Source: Victivallales bacterium
GTDB taxonomy: Bacteria > Verrucomicrobiota > Lentisphaeria > Oligosphaerales > Oligosphaeraceae
DNA: 12,314 bases
Reading direction: 5' to 3'
NCBI GenBank assembly: GCA_017964325.1
Contig: JAGCSE010000252.1
Span: 1 to 12,314, forward strand
Shown here: one piece after another, positions 6,482 to 12,314 of the stretch
Numbering within the stretch: position 1 is the first letter of the stretch
Layout: the number at the start of each line of letters is the position of its first letter
Notes under the pieces: generated by a model
The model's database searches: none
What the model was told of the DNA's origin: nothing
The model's input: the letters and a program-made list of their open reading frames with translations, nothing else
Program-made: the position numbers and the translations under genes

Positions 6482-6886
6482 TTATTGATTCGCCTTGTCA
6501 GCGGGCGGTTCCGCAGGCGGTGGAAGTGGTGCTCCCATAAGCGGTCGCGGCTGTTTTTCGTTCTCTGCGTCCTTTTCTTCGCACGGCGGTGCGGGTTTTC
6601 CCATGAGCGGACGCGGCTCTGCATCGTTGTTCTGGGGGGCTGGAGATTCTGGCTGTTGATCCTGGGAGGGCTGCACTGCTGGTTCTTCAGTCTGCTCTGT
6701 AGGGGTGACCACGGGTGGCCTCGGGGGAGCCATTTTTCCCACTGTATGACGATTCATGATTCCTTTGACAACGTCGCAGCCAGTGGTAACCATCAACGAT
6801 GACAGCAGTCCCGCCAATGGCAACCCCTTCTTCAGGGCATCAGCGATGGCGGCCTGTCTCTTTTTTCCTTTTGGCGTGAGTTTCAT
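6482..6886 (-). CDS. Proline-rich lipoprotein-like protein with repeated P-R-P-L-M-G motifs; candidate radical SAM substrate
   Basis: This 134-residue protein has a basic N-terminus (KLTPKGKKR), a hydrophobic stretch at about 20-35 and Cys37 in V-T-T-G-C, an imperfect lipobox, suggesting export and lipid anchoring. The remainder is disordered and rich in P, E and Q. Three related motifs recur: T-V-G-K-M-A-P-P-R-P-P at 48-58, P-R-P-L-M-G-K-P-A-P-P at 91-101 (followed by Cys102) and P-R-P-L-M-G-A-P-L-P-P-P at 113-124. The last two are 22 residues apart. The start has AGGAG six bases upstream. Repeated short motifs in a small exported protein next to a radical SAM gene are typical of multi-core RiPP precursors, and radical-SAM/lipoprotein pairs are known in Bacteroidetes (from memory). 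An alternative is a plain surface linker lipoprotein. Family membership is not established. Confidence 0.82.
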   Translation of the reverse strand: MKLTPKGKKRQAAIADALKKGLPLAGLLSSLMVTTGCDVVKGIMNRHTVGKMAPPRPPVVTPTEQTEEPAVQPSQDQQPESPAPQNNDAEPRPLMGKPAPPCEEKDAENEKQPRPLMGAPLPPPAEPPADKANQ

Positions 6887-6908
6887 AAAAAACTCCTAAA
6901 AGTTTTTT
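6887..6908 (-). promoter_or_regulatory. Hairpin presenting the ribosome binding site of the lipoprotein-like gene
   Basis: Directly before the ATG at 6886 the minus strand reads AAAAAACT, TTTAGG, AGTTTTTT: a perfect 8-bp inverted repeat with a 6-base loop. The AGGAG ribosome site spans loop and 3' arm, so pairing would partly mask it. The stem is mostly A-T and weak, so thermal or protein control of translation is possible but unproven. Confidence 0.45.
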
Positions 6909-6951
6909 GGGGGATATGATCATTTCATCATCATAAACGCATCAAATGAAA

Positions 6952-6971
6952 GATTATTGTCAGCTATAATC
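6952..6971 (-). terminator. Weak hairpin after the Ntn-hydrolase gene
   Basis: On the minus strand GATTAT and ATAATC pair around TGACAGCT-type loop sequence, 18 bases after the stop of the Ntn-hydrolase gene, followed by TTTCATTT. The stem is only 6 bp and all but one pair are A-T. It might slow transcription, but would not end it reliably, so read-through into the lipoprotein and radical SAM genes is plausible. Confidence 0.2.
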
Positions 6972-6988
6972 GTTTTTCAGAAGAAACG

Positions 6989-8047
6989 TCACAGCACGGC
7001 CTTGCGGGCGATTTCGCAGCATTTTCCAAAAGCGTCGTTGAGGATGTCTTGCGCCTCTCTGCGACGGCGATTCTGCATGGCTTCCTTCGCTTTTGCGAGG
7101 GCGGGGCGGTAGATGGCCATGACCGCTTGTTCGTGCGGGAGCCACACGTCGCTGTCAAAGGCCAGTCCATGTTGTTCACGTCGTGCGAAGGCGGCTTTGG
7201 ACCATGTTCGGTCGGCGATGTCCTGCGGGATTTCCTTCAGGCAGATCGGCGCGGGAATGTACATCGTGTGGCCAACGGGGCCGATGGCTACGTACATCGT
7301 GCTGAGGGTGTTTGGAAAATCTTTGTCGATGGCGATCGTGGCGGCGGAATTGGTCGTCTTGTTACAAAGGCCATGCTCCGTCATGACAGATTCCATCGTG
7401 CCGCGCATGCGGGATGTCTGCCAGATGTCTTCCAATTCGATGACGCCTTTTTTCTCCAATGCTTCATTCAGGCCTTTGGCGGCCTGGAATTCACGGGACT
7501 GGCTGTTCATGGTTGATTTGATGCCGCTTCTGGAGAATTGTGCCATGCCTGGATTATGCCAGATGTTGGCGCGGATGGTCATGTTGCCGGTGACTACGAC
7601 AGGCATGACGCGCTTCGCGGTCAGTTCAGCGATGTAGCCGCCCTTCGTGTCCATGATGAAGAAAATGGAGCCTCTTTCCTTGTGCGTGTATTGGCCGTTT
7701 TCAATGAAGCCCGTGAGCATTTTCAGGGCTTCTTTGGCGTTTTTCGTGTTTCCAAGTATCTGCACGAGAATCTCTGGCGTCGTCAGACGGCCTTCTTCAG
7801 CCGGGGCGAATTCAGGCGTCGTTTCGCCGCTGTTCATGACGCAGGCGACGCCTTTTTCGTTGAAGCCCATGCAGGGATTCTTGTCGCCGAGGCCGAGCCA
7901 TTTGATTTTGGCGTCGCCGTCGCTTTTGATGAGGCGAATGTCGATTTTAGCGGAATCACGGTTTTTGTGGAGAATCATGGGGCCGCCCGTCAGTTCCGGG
8001 AACAGCATCCAGCTGGTGCATTCGTGGTCTATAGATGTGTCTTGCAT
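6989..8047 (-). CDS. Ntn-hydrolase of the C45 / acyl-transferase-like family
   Basis: This 352-residue protein resembles C45 peptidases and acyl-CoA:6-aminopenicillanate acyltransferase-like proteins, which mature by cleavage before a cysteine that becomes the N-terminal nucleophile and then act on amide bonds. Here Cys10 lies in H-E-C-T-S-W, followed by G-G-P-M-I-L-H-K-N-R-D-S, the usual 'C-T-x-x ... G-x-x-x-x-x-R-N-x-D' pattern. M-G-F-N-E-K-G-V-A-C-V-M-N-S-G fits the family's 'N-E-x-G-L-x' strand, and GSIFFIMDTKGGYIAEL and ANIWHNPGM follow in the expected order. A nine-residue propeptide (MQDTSIDHE) would be released. No signal peptide is evident. ATG 8047 is the only start that keeps Cys10 with a short propeptide; the leader is pyrimidine-rich and lacks a ribosome site. 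It lies 76 bp after the TIM-barrel gene and 102 bp before the lipoprotein gene. Substrate unknown. Confidence 0.82.
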   Translation of the reverse strand: MQDTSIDHECTSWMLFPELTGGPMILHKNRDSAKIDIRLIKSDGDAKIKWLGLGDKNPCMGFNEKGVACVMNSGETTPEFAPAEEGRLTTPEILVQILGNTKNAKEALKMLTGFIENGQYTHKERGSIFFIMDTKGGYIAELTAKRVMPVVVTGNMTIRANIWHNPGMAQFSRSGIKSTMNSQSREFQAAKGLNEALEKKGVIELEDIWQTSRMRGTMESVMTEHGLCNKTTNSAATIAIDKDFPNTLSTMYVAIGPVGHTMYIPAPICLKEIPQDIADRTWSKAAFARREQHGLAFDSDVWLPHEQAVMAIYRPALAKAKEAMQNRRRREAQDILNDAFGKCCEIARKAVL

Positions 8048-8055
8048 GGGAGTAT

Positions 8056-8119
8056 AAGGGATAATAGGGGATGGAAGGGATCAAAAGGATTGAAAGGATA
8101 AAGGAGATAAAAGGAAGAT
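8056..8119. repeat. Degenerate 9-bp polypurine repeat array
   Basis: Plus-strand units of the type AAGGGATAA end in AT at 8062, 8072, 8081, 8090, 8099 and 8108, a spacing of 10 then 9, 9, 9, 9. The strand is almost pure purine over about 65 bases, so the mRNA of the minus-strand genes has a pyrimidine-rich spacer here. It fills the gap between the TIM-barrel stop (8124) and the Ntn-hydrolase start (8047). The period matches the 9-bp array at 1186-1286, though the unit differs. Confidence 0.7.
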
Positions 8120-8123
8120 GGTT

Positions 8124-9713
8124 TTAGAAACCGTTGTGCGGGGTGAACTGGTCGTAGTCATAGCCGTCCAATGTGCGGAGGAGGTGGAGCCGTTCGGGAG
8201 CCACGGCTGGTTCTACGCCGCGCATGAGATTGGTCAACGTCTCCCAGCGGCGCGGCCAGATGGCGGTATGGTCGCAGACATCCCATAGGAAAAGCCCTGA
8301 TGCACCATTGGATATGGCATCGTTGAACATTTTCGGAAATTGCTCGCCACCGCTGTTGTCCTCACCCTTTGGATACCAGCGGCAATCCGTTCCCGCGCAG
8401 AGCTTTCCAAAATAGGCGTAGTCAATGTTGGCGATCTTTTCGTCGTGGTTCCGCTTCATGAGCGCACCATCGACTTCCAGCGAATCGATGATCTTCTCCG
8501 CCACAAGCGTTTCGAGATCAAGGCCAAAGGAATGGTTGGCGGCGGGCGTCGCCAAAACATCTATGGAGAAACCAAAGCGGCGGTCGCGTTTCTTCCCCTT
8601 GTCGTCAAGCAACTTGCGGATATCGCGGAGGAAATCGGTGATCATGTTGCTTCGCAGGGAGATAATTCGTGGATCGTCTTCCGGAATCTCCAGCGGGGAG
8701 ACTCTGTATTTTTTCTGGAAGGCGTTGCAGAACGCAGGCTCGAAGGCGATGAGCGGCATGCTGCGCATGAGAATCAGATTGAGGCCGTCCAGATCGAAAT
8801 CGGTCATTTCGTCGAACAGTTGCAGGAAATGTTTTCGGACTTCCGGTTCGGCGAAACTCAGCCTCGCGACAGGTGTTCCGTTACGTGTTCTGCAATGGTA
8901 TTCTGGATGTTTCTGGAAAAACTCCGAATAGTTGCAAAGGCCTGGCATATAGCATGCTCCGAGGCGGATGCTACCATAGAAATCCATGCCGTGGCGGTGG
9001 GTGAAATCAATCAGTTTCGGAACAAGTTGCGGTTCCTTTTCGCGTAGTTTATTGACTTGCAACGTGATATCATGGTGCAGATGTGTCATGTGGCTGCCGA
9101 ACATTGTGTTGAAGCCATTTGTGCCGACCTTTGTCGTGAAATGCGACACGACGTCTGATTCGCCCAGGCAGAACTGCAGCCGTCCGATGTTTCCGCCCGC
9201 GAAGGAGGCGATTCGATCATAGTAGGTGGCCAGCGTGTCCGTCCAATAGCCGTCCATCGTGGCGACGCAATGGTATTTGTGGTCAGCAGGCCGTTCCGTC
9301 ATCGGCTCCAAACGAATCCATGCCAACGTGCTGATTTCCTGCGCATTGCGGATTTCGAGCGGTTGGCCGTGCAAGTCCGCTTCTCGGTACAGATATTCGA
9401 TGCATTCAGGAAACCAGTTGATGCCTTTTCCGCGAAGCAGCCGCCACTGGCTTTCGCCGCCGAGACGGAGCTTGATCCGCGTGAAATCGCCGAAACAGCC
9501 TATTCCGATATAGATGCGGCATGGGCCGACGGATGGCAACGGCAGCGTCAAATCACGAAAATCACCTACGGCGGATGAAATAATCATCGTGCCTTTGATG
9601 CCATCCATCGTCTCATACGGCATGTATCTCCATGATGTTTCGGGACTTAAATCCGTCGTTTTTGTTTGGACCCCGCACAGTCCCGCCACATCTGTCAACC
9701 ATTTTTCCTGCAT
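8124..9713 (-). CDS. TIM-barrel, glycoside-hydrolase-like protein
   Basis: The 529-residue protein has a beta-rich N-terminal part (about 1-180) with glycine- and tryptophan-rich strands, then a (beta/alpha)8-barrel region. P-K-L-I-D-F-T-H-R-H-G-M-D-F-Y-G-S-I-R is a helix-strand step. F-F-Q-K-H-P-E-Y-H-C-R-T-R-N-G resembles the 'H/N-P-E-W ... G' loop, and L-S-F-A-E-P-E-V-R-K-H-F-L-Q-L-F-D-E-M, D-L-D-G-L-N-L matches the 'D-P-x-x-P-E-V-R ... D-G-I-x-x-D' part of glycosyl-hydrolase-like barrels (GHL10 type). The usual acidic residues after 'D-G-I' are replaced by L-I-L-M-R, so activity is uncertain. No signal peptide is visible. I chose ATG 9713 because AGGA lies seven bases upstream and a promoter lies further upstream; an ATG at 9842 is in frame but would place that promoter inside the gene. 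Confidence 0.83.
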   Translation of the reverse strand: MQEKWLTDVAGLCGVQTKTTDLSPETSWRYMPYETMDGIKGTMIISSAVGDFRDLTLPLPSVGPCRIYIGIGCFGDFTRIKLRLGGESQWRLLRGKGINWFPECIEYLYREADLHGQPLEIRNAQEISTLAWIRLEPMTERPADHKYHCVATMDGYWTDTLATYYDRIASFAGGNIGRLQFCLGESDVVSHFTTKVGTNGFNTMFGSHMTHLHHDITLQVNKLREKEPQLVPKLIDFTHRHGMDFYGSIRLGACYMPGLCNYSEFFQKHPEYHCRTRNGTPVARLSFAEPEVRKHFLQLFDEMTDFDLDGLNLILMRSMPLIAFEPAFCNAFQKKYRVSPLEIPEDDPRIISLRSNMITDFLRDIRKLLDDKGKKRDRRFGFSIDVLATPAANHSFGLDLETLVAEKIIDSLEVDGALMKRNHDEKIANIDYAYFGKLCAGTDCRWYPKGEDNSGGEQFPKMFNDAISNGASGLFLWDVCDHTAIWPRRWETLTNLMRGVEPAVAPERLHLLRTLDGYDYDQFTPHNGF

Positions 9714-9733
9714 TGTTTTGTCCTGTAGAATAC

Positions 9734-9784
9734 ATTGTTGATTCTTTTTCAACAATAATATGGTATGGAGGCAAACGATGTCAA
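9734..9784 (-). promoter_or_regulatory. Sigma-70-like promoter and start-site inverted repeat for the TIM-barrel gene
   Basis: On the minus strand TTGACA (9784-9779) is a perfect -35 box and TATTAT (9760-9755) a 5-of-6 -10 box, 18 bases apart. Transcription would begin near 9748, about 35 bases before the start codon. The inverted repeat ATTGTTG/CAACAAT (9734-9740 and 9750-9756) overlaps the -10 box and start site, where an operator would block initiation. This promoter may drive the whole minus-strand run down to the radical SAM gene. Confidence 0.65.
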
Positions 9785-9863
9785 TCTGGAATAATGATGA
9801 AAAAATGCCTCTATTGGGGTAAATTTCATGAAAATGCAACATTCCATGAATTTTTTAAATCCA

Positions 9864-9877
9864 CTTTAGGCCTAAAG
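9864..9877. other. Perfect 14-bp palindrome in the AT-rich divergent gap
   Basis: CTTTAGGCCTAAAG is fully self-complementary and stands out in the AT-rich 281-bp gap (9714-9994) between the TIM-barrel gene and the second ATPase. It lies 118 bases upstream of the ATPase start. Besides this, the gap holds the minus-strand promoter above and two copies of AAATTCAGA about 90 bases apart (near 9882 and 9976); I see no gene and no convincing plus-strand promoter. The palindrome could be an operator; a chance palindrome cannot be ruled out. Confidence 0.35.
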
Positions 9878-9994
9878 ATTGAAATTCAGACCAAATTTTA
9901 TCATCAAAAATCAAAATCATCTGGAAATTATCATTATATGTACTAAATTATTGAGAAATAGACTAAAAATTGACTTAAAATTCAGAATGCAAGT

Positions 9995-11293
9995 ATGAAT
10001 ATGGAAATAAAACGGGATCGATATCTTCAGCAGTTGATTGACAGCCAGTGGGACGGACAGGCGAAGGTCATCACGGGAATCCGTCGTTGCGGAAAATCGT
10101 TCCTGCTTCACACGCTGTTTCGGAACTATCTGATATCCAACGGCGTGGATGAATCGCATATTTTGACCTATCGCCTTGATTTGGTGAAAGATGTGCGTTT
10201 TCGTAATCCAATGGTGCTTGCCTCCACTGTACGGGAGAGAGTCGAAGGGCAGTCTGGTCAATACTATTTGTTTGTGGACGAAATCCAGATGTCGCGTAAA
10301 CTGCCGGATCCGTATGATCCGAACGGTGTGGAAATCACCTTCTATGATGGATTAAACGATTTACTTACGTTGGATAATCAGGATATCTATGTTACTGGCA
10401 GCAATTCAAAAATGCTTGCCAGTGATATTCTGACCGAATTTCGTGGCCGTGGGCATGAAATTCGGCTTCATCCGCTCACGTTCGGTGAAATTTATTCCAC
10501 AACTGGTGGTGATCGCAATGAAGTGTTTGACCAGTATATGTTCTATGGCGGGATGCCAGTCGTGTTGCTGCGTAAAAGCGATACGGCAAAAATGTCTTAT
10601 TTAAAGTCGCTCTTCGCGGAAGTCTATGTCAAAGATATCCTGCAACGGAAAAAGATACAGCATCCGGAGCTATTGGAGCCATTGATTGACGTACTTTCGT
10701 CGGCCATAGGTTCATTGAGCAATCCGACGAATATCTACAATGTGATGGTTTCTGCCAATAATATCAAGGAGTCCCTGAATACGATTGTGCAATATATTGA
10801 TTATCTGAAGGATGCGTTCTTGTTTTCAGAATGCAGACAATATGATGTCAAAGGGAAGGATTATCTTCGGCAACCTTTTAAATACTACAGCGAAGACGTT
10901 GGTCTGCGCAATGCCCGGCTGGGCTTCCGCCAGCAGGAGGCCACGCATATTGTTGAGAACATTGTGTATAATGAATTGGTCGCAAGAGGTTTTTCCGTGG
11001 ATGTAGGGGTAGTGAAGACGAATGAGATGAAAAACGGTAAAATGACTGGACTCTCAAAGGAAATCGATTTCATCGCAACGGGAGGCAATGGCAAGAAATT
11101 CTACATACAGACGGCGTACATGATGCCTACTCCTGAAAAGGAACAGAGCGAACGGAAGTCATTACTGCTTGTACGGAATGCGTTTCCGAAAATCATCGTG
11201 CAACGCGACACGGTCAGACGCTGGTATGACGATGACGGCATCCTGCATGTAAATCTAATTGATTTCCTGCTGGATGAATCTATTCTCAAATAA
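9995..11293 (+). CDS. Second AAA ATPase with DUF4143-like C-terminal domain
   Basis: This 432-residue protein is of the same broad AAA_14/DUF4143 class as the gene at 4323 but a different subgroup. Walker A is GIRRCGKS at 28-35, Walker B YLFVDEIQ at 91-98, sensor T-G-S-N-S at 134-138. G-R-G-H-E-I-R-L-H-P-L-T-F at 151-163 and F-Y-G-G-M-P at 183-188 are subgroup hallmarks. In the C-terminal domain K-E-I-D-F (D358) is followed by F-Y-I-Q-T-A-Y (Q372) where a nuclease would have E-x-K. Nuclease activity is therefore doubtful; a target-binding role is as likely. The start could be ATG 9995 or 10001; neither has a ribosome site. It converges on phosphate acetyltransferase, with the hairpin at 11312-11360 between. 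No toxin or partner gene is adjacent, and function is unknown. Confidence 0.9.
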   Translation: MNMEIKRDRYLQQLIDSQWDGQAKVITGIRRCGKSFLLHTLFRNYLISNGVDESHILTYRLDLVKDVRFRNPMVLASTVRERVEGQSGQYYLFVDEIQMSRKLPDPYDPNGVEITFYDGLNDLLTLDNQDIYVTGSNSKMLASDILTEFRGRGHEIRLHPLTFGEIYSTTGGDRNEVFDQYMFYGGMPVVLLRKSDTAKMSYLKSLFAEVYVKDILQRKKIQHPELLEPLIDVLSSAIGSLSNPTNIYNVMVSANNIKESLNTIVQYIDYLKDAFLFSECRQYDVKGKDYLRQPFKYYSEDVGLRNARLGFRQQEATHIVENIVYNELVARGFSVDVGVVKTNEMKNGKMTGLSKEIDFIATGGNGKKFYIQTAYMMPTPEKEQSERKSLLLVRNAFPKIIVQRDTVRRWYDDDGILHVNLIDFLLDESILK

Positions 11294-11311
11294 TTTGTCT
11301 ATAAATGAAAT

Positions 11312-11360
11312 AGGCGTTTGTGAAAGGCATTATGACATGCCAGTTCGACAAACGCCTTTT
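11312..11360 (+). terminator. Compound hairpin terminator between convergent genes
   Basis: AGGCGTTTGT (11312-11321) pairs perfectly with ACAAACGCCT (11348-11357), followed by a run of four T (11357-11360). Inside the loop GGCAT (11326-11330) pairs with ATGCC (11337-11341). It lies 18 bases after the ATPase stop and 21 bases before the phosphate acetyltransferase stop, so it can serve plus-strand transcripts; on the minus strand the same stem has only ATTTCATTT after it, a weaker signal. Confidence 0.75.
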
Positions 11361-11381
11361 GGGTTATGATGTTCTTCCGTA

Positions 11382-12314
11382 TCACCCTTGGGCCTGAACG
11401 GCCGTGAGGGCGACCGTCGCGACGATGTCATCGACTGAGCAACCGCGGGAGAGGTCGTTGCACGGTTTCGCGAGGCCCTGCAGGACGGCAAAGGCTTCCG
11501 CACCGCCGATGCGTTGCGTAATCTTGTAGCCGATATTGCCAGCCTGCAAGTCCGGGAAAATCAACACGTTGGCATGGCCGGCCACGGGGCTTCCCTTCGC
11601 CTTGGAGGCGCCGATTTCAGGAATGATCGCGGCGTCGAACTGCATTTCGCCGTCCAACGCGAGATCGGGGGCCATTTCGTGGGCGAGGCGAGTCGCCTCC
11701 TGCACTTTCGTCACGAGTTCATGCTTCGCGCTGCCCTTCGTGGAGAAGGAGAGCAGGGCGACTTTCGGCTCTTCGATGCCGCACAGGACACGAGCTGTCT
11801 CCGCTGCCGAAACAGCGATGCTCGCCAGTTCCTCCGCTGTGGGACAGGGGACGACGACGCAGTCCGAATAAACCAGCAAACCGTTGTGGCCGAGGCTCTT
11901 GTTGGGGCAGTCCAGCAGGAAGCTGGAGGAGACGACTTTGATGCCGGGCTTCGTCTTGATGATCTGCAGGGCAGGGCGGAGCATGTCACCAGTCGTGTGG
12001 ACGGCGCCAGAGACGAGGCCGTCGGCATCGCCGAGCTTGACCATCATGATGCCGTAGTACATCGGATCGGCCACAAGCTGTTTCGCCTGTTCTTCCGTCA
12101 CGCCTTTGGCCTTGCGCAGTTCATAGAGGGCGTTCGTGTATTCCGCCGCCTTCGGGCTGGTCTGCGGATTGATGATTTCGATGTTGGAAACATCCACACC
12201 TTTCTCAGCCGCAACGGCTTTGACACGTGCGGGATCGCCCAACAGGATCGGGCGGGCAATTTTTTCCTGATGGATTTTGACAGCGGCCTGCACCGTGCGC
12301 GGTTCATCGCCTTC
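11382..12314 (-). CDS. pta: Phosphate acetyltransferase (5' end cut by window edge)
   Basis: Pta interconverts acetyl-CoA plus phosphate with acetyl phosphate plus CoA; with acetate kinase it makes ATP and acetate in anaerobes. The visible 310 residues run to the right edge in an open frame: the true start is upstream of base 12314. Reading begins E-G-D-E-P-R-T-V-Q, which matches the 'L-P-E-G-x-x-x-R' opening of the family, so a GTG at 12293 is an internal valine and not a start. Motifs in order: P-I-L-L-G near the start, D-A-D-G-L-V-S-G-A-V-H-T-T-G-D, V-S-S-S-F-L-L-D, and near the end N-D-L-S-R-G-C-S-V-D-D-I-V. There, S289, R290 and D296 (fragment numbering) correspond to the catalytic Ser, Arg and Asp of the characterised archaeal enzyme. 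The protein is of the short single-domain type. Acetate kinase is not in view but may lie beyond the edge. Base composition is GC-richer than the neighbouring ATPase. Confidence 0.95.
   Translation of the reverse strand, partial: EGDEPRTVQAAVKIHQEKIARPILLGDPARVKAVAAEKGVDVSNIEIINPQTSPKAAEYTNALYELRKAKGVTEEQAKQLVADPMYYGIMMVKLGDADGLVSGAVHTTGDMLRPALQIIKTKPGIKVVSSSFLLDCPNKSLGHNGLLVYSDCVVVPCPTAEELASIAVSAAETARVLCGIEEPKVALLSFSTKGSAKHELVTKVQEATRLAHEMAPDLALDGEMQFDAAIIPEIGASKAKGSPVAGHANVLIFPDLQAGNIGYKITQRIGGAEAFAVLQGLAKPCNDLSRGCSVDDIVATVALTAVQAQG

Noticed and set aside
9714..9842. N-terminal extension of the TIM-barrel protein to ATG 9842
   Set aside because: The extension would contain a near-consensus promoter and an inverted repeat, its translation looks non-coding, and ATG 9713 has its own ribosome site.
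12291..12293. GTG as the start of phosphate acetyltransferase
   Set aside because: The frame remains open upstream to the edge and encodes E-G-D-E-P-R-T, which belongs to the family's N-terminal motif.
1..12314. Insertion sequence, prophage or integrase remnants
   Set aside because: No transposase, integrase or terminal inverted repeat with target duplication was seen; the ATPases are the only genes with a transfer-like look.

Overview
The window is a bacterial chromosome segment of mixed composition: moderately GC-rich genes separated by AT-rich gaps. The best guess for the host is a gut-type anaerobe of the Lentisphaerota (Victivallales) or a close PVC-group relative. This rests on weak, combined evidence: TIM-barrel proteins resembling glycoside hydrolases, an exported nitroreductase, AAA/DUF4143 ATPases, a radical SAM enzyme paired with a lipoprotein-like substrate, and 9-bp intergenic repeat arrays. 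No rRNA or tRNA gene or other marker fixes the taxonomy, so treat it as inference.

Layout. (1) 1-373, minus: the N-terminal part of a TIM-barrel protein that runs off the left edge. (2) 551-1165, plus: an exported nitroreductase, followed by a long imperfect hairpin built from 9-bp repeats (1186-1286). (3) 1336-1803, plus: a coiled-coil protein followed by a structured untranslated stretch that ends in a strong intrinsic terminator (2006-2050). (4) 2091-3947, minus: a 618-residue protein with about six membrane segments and a large C-terminal domain of unknown function. (5) 3948-4322: an AT-rich gap with a minus-strand promoter and palindrome, then a tiny ORF within a 33-bp repeat array encoding an 11-residue (hendecad) helix repeat, interrupted by in-frame stops. 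(6) 4323-5615, plus: a DUF4143-type AAA ATPase. (7) 9713 down to 5628, minus: four co-directional genes, namely a TIM-barrel protein, an Ntn-hydrolase (C45-like), a proline-rich lipoprotein-like small protein with repeated P-R-P-L-M-G motifs, and a radical SAM enzyme 26 bp behind it. (8) 9995-11293, plus: a second, distinct DUF4143-type ATPase, convergent with (9) 11382-12314, minus: phosphate acetyltransferase, cut by the right edge.

The most interesting part is 5628-6908. A short exported, proline-rich protein with near-identical repeated motifs sits directly upstream of a radical SAM protein with a CxxxCxxC site and extra C-terminal cysteines. That is the architecture of a peptide-modification (RiPP-like) system, here with a likely membrane-anchored substrate. 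The neighbouring Ntn-hydrolase and TIM-barrel genes may or may not belong to it. The two ATPases each have their own AT-rich leader and each converge on a minus-strand neighbour, consistent with separately acquired cassettes.
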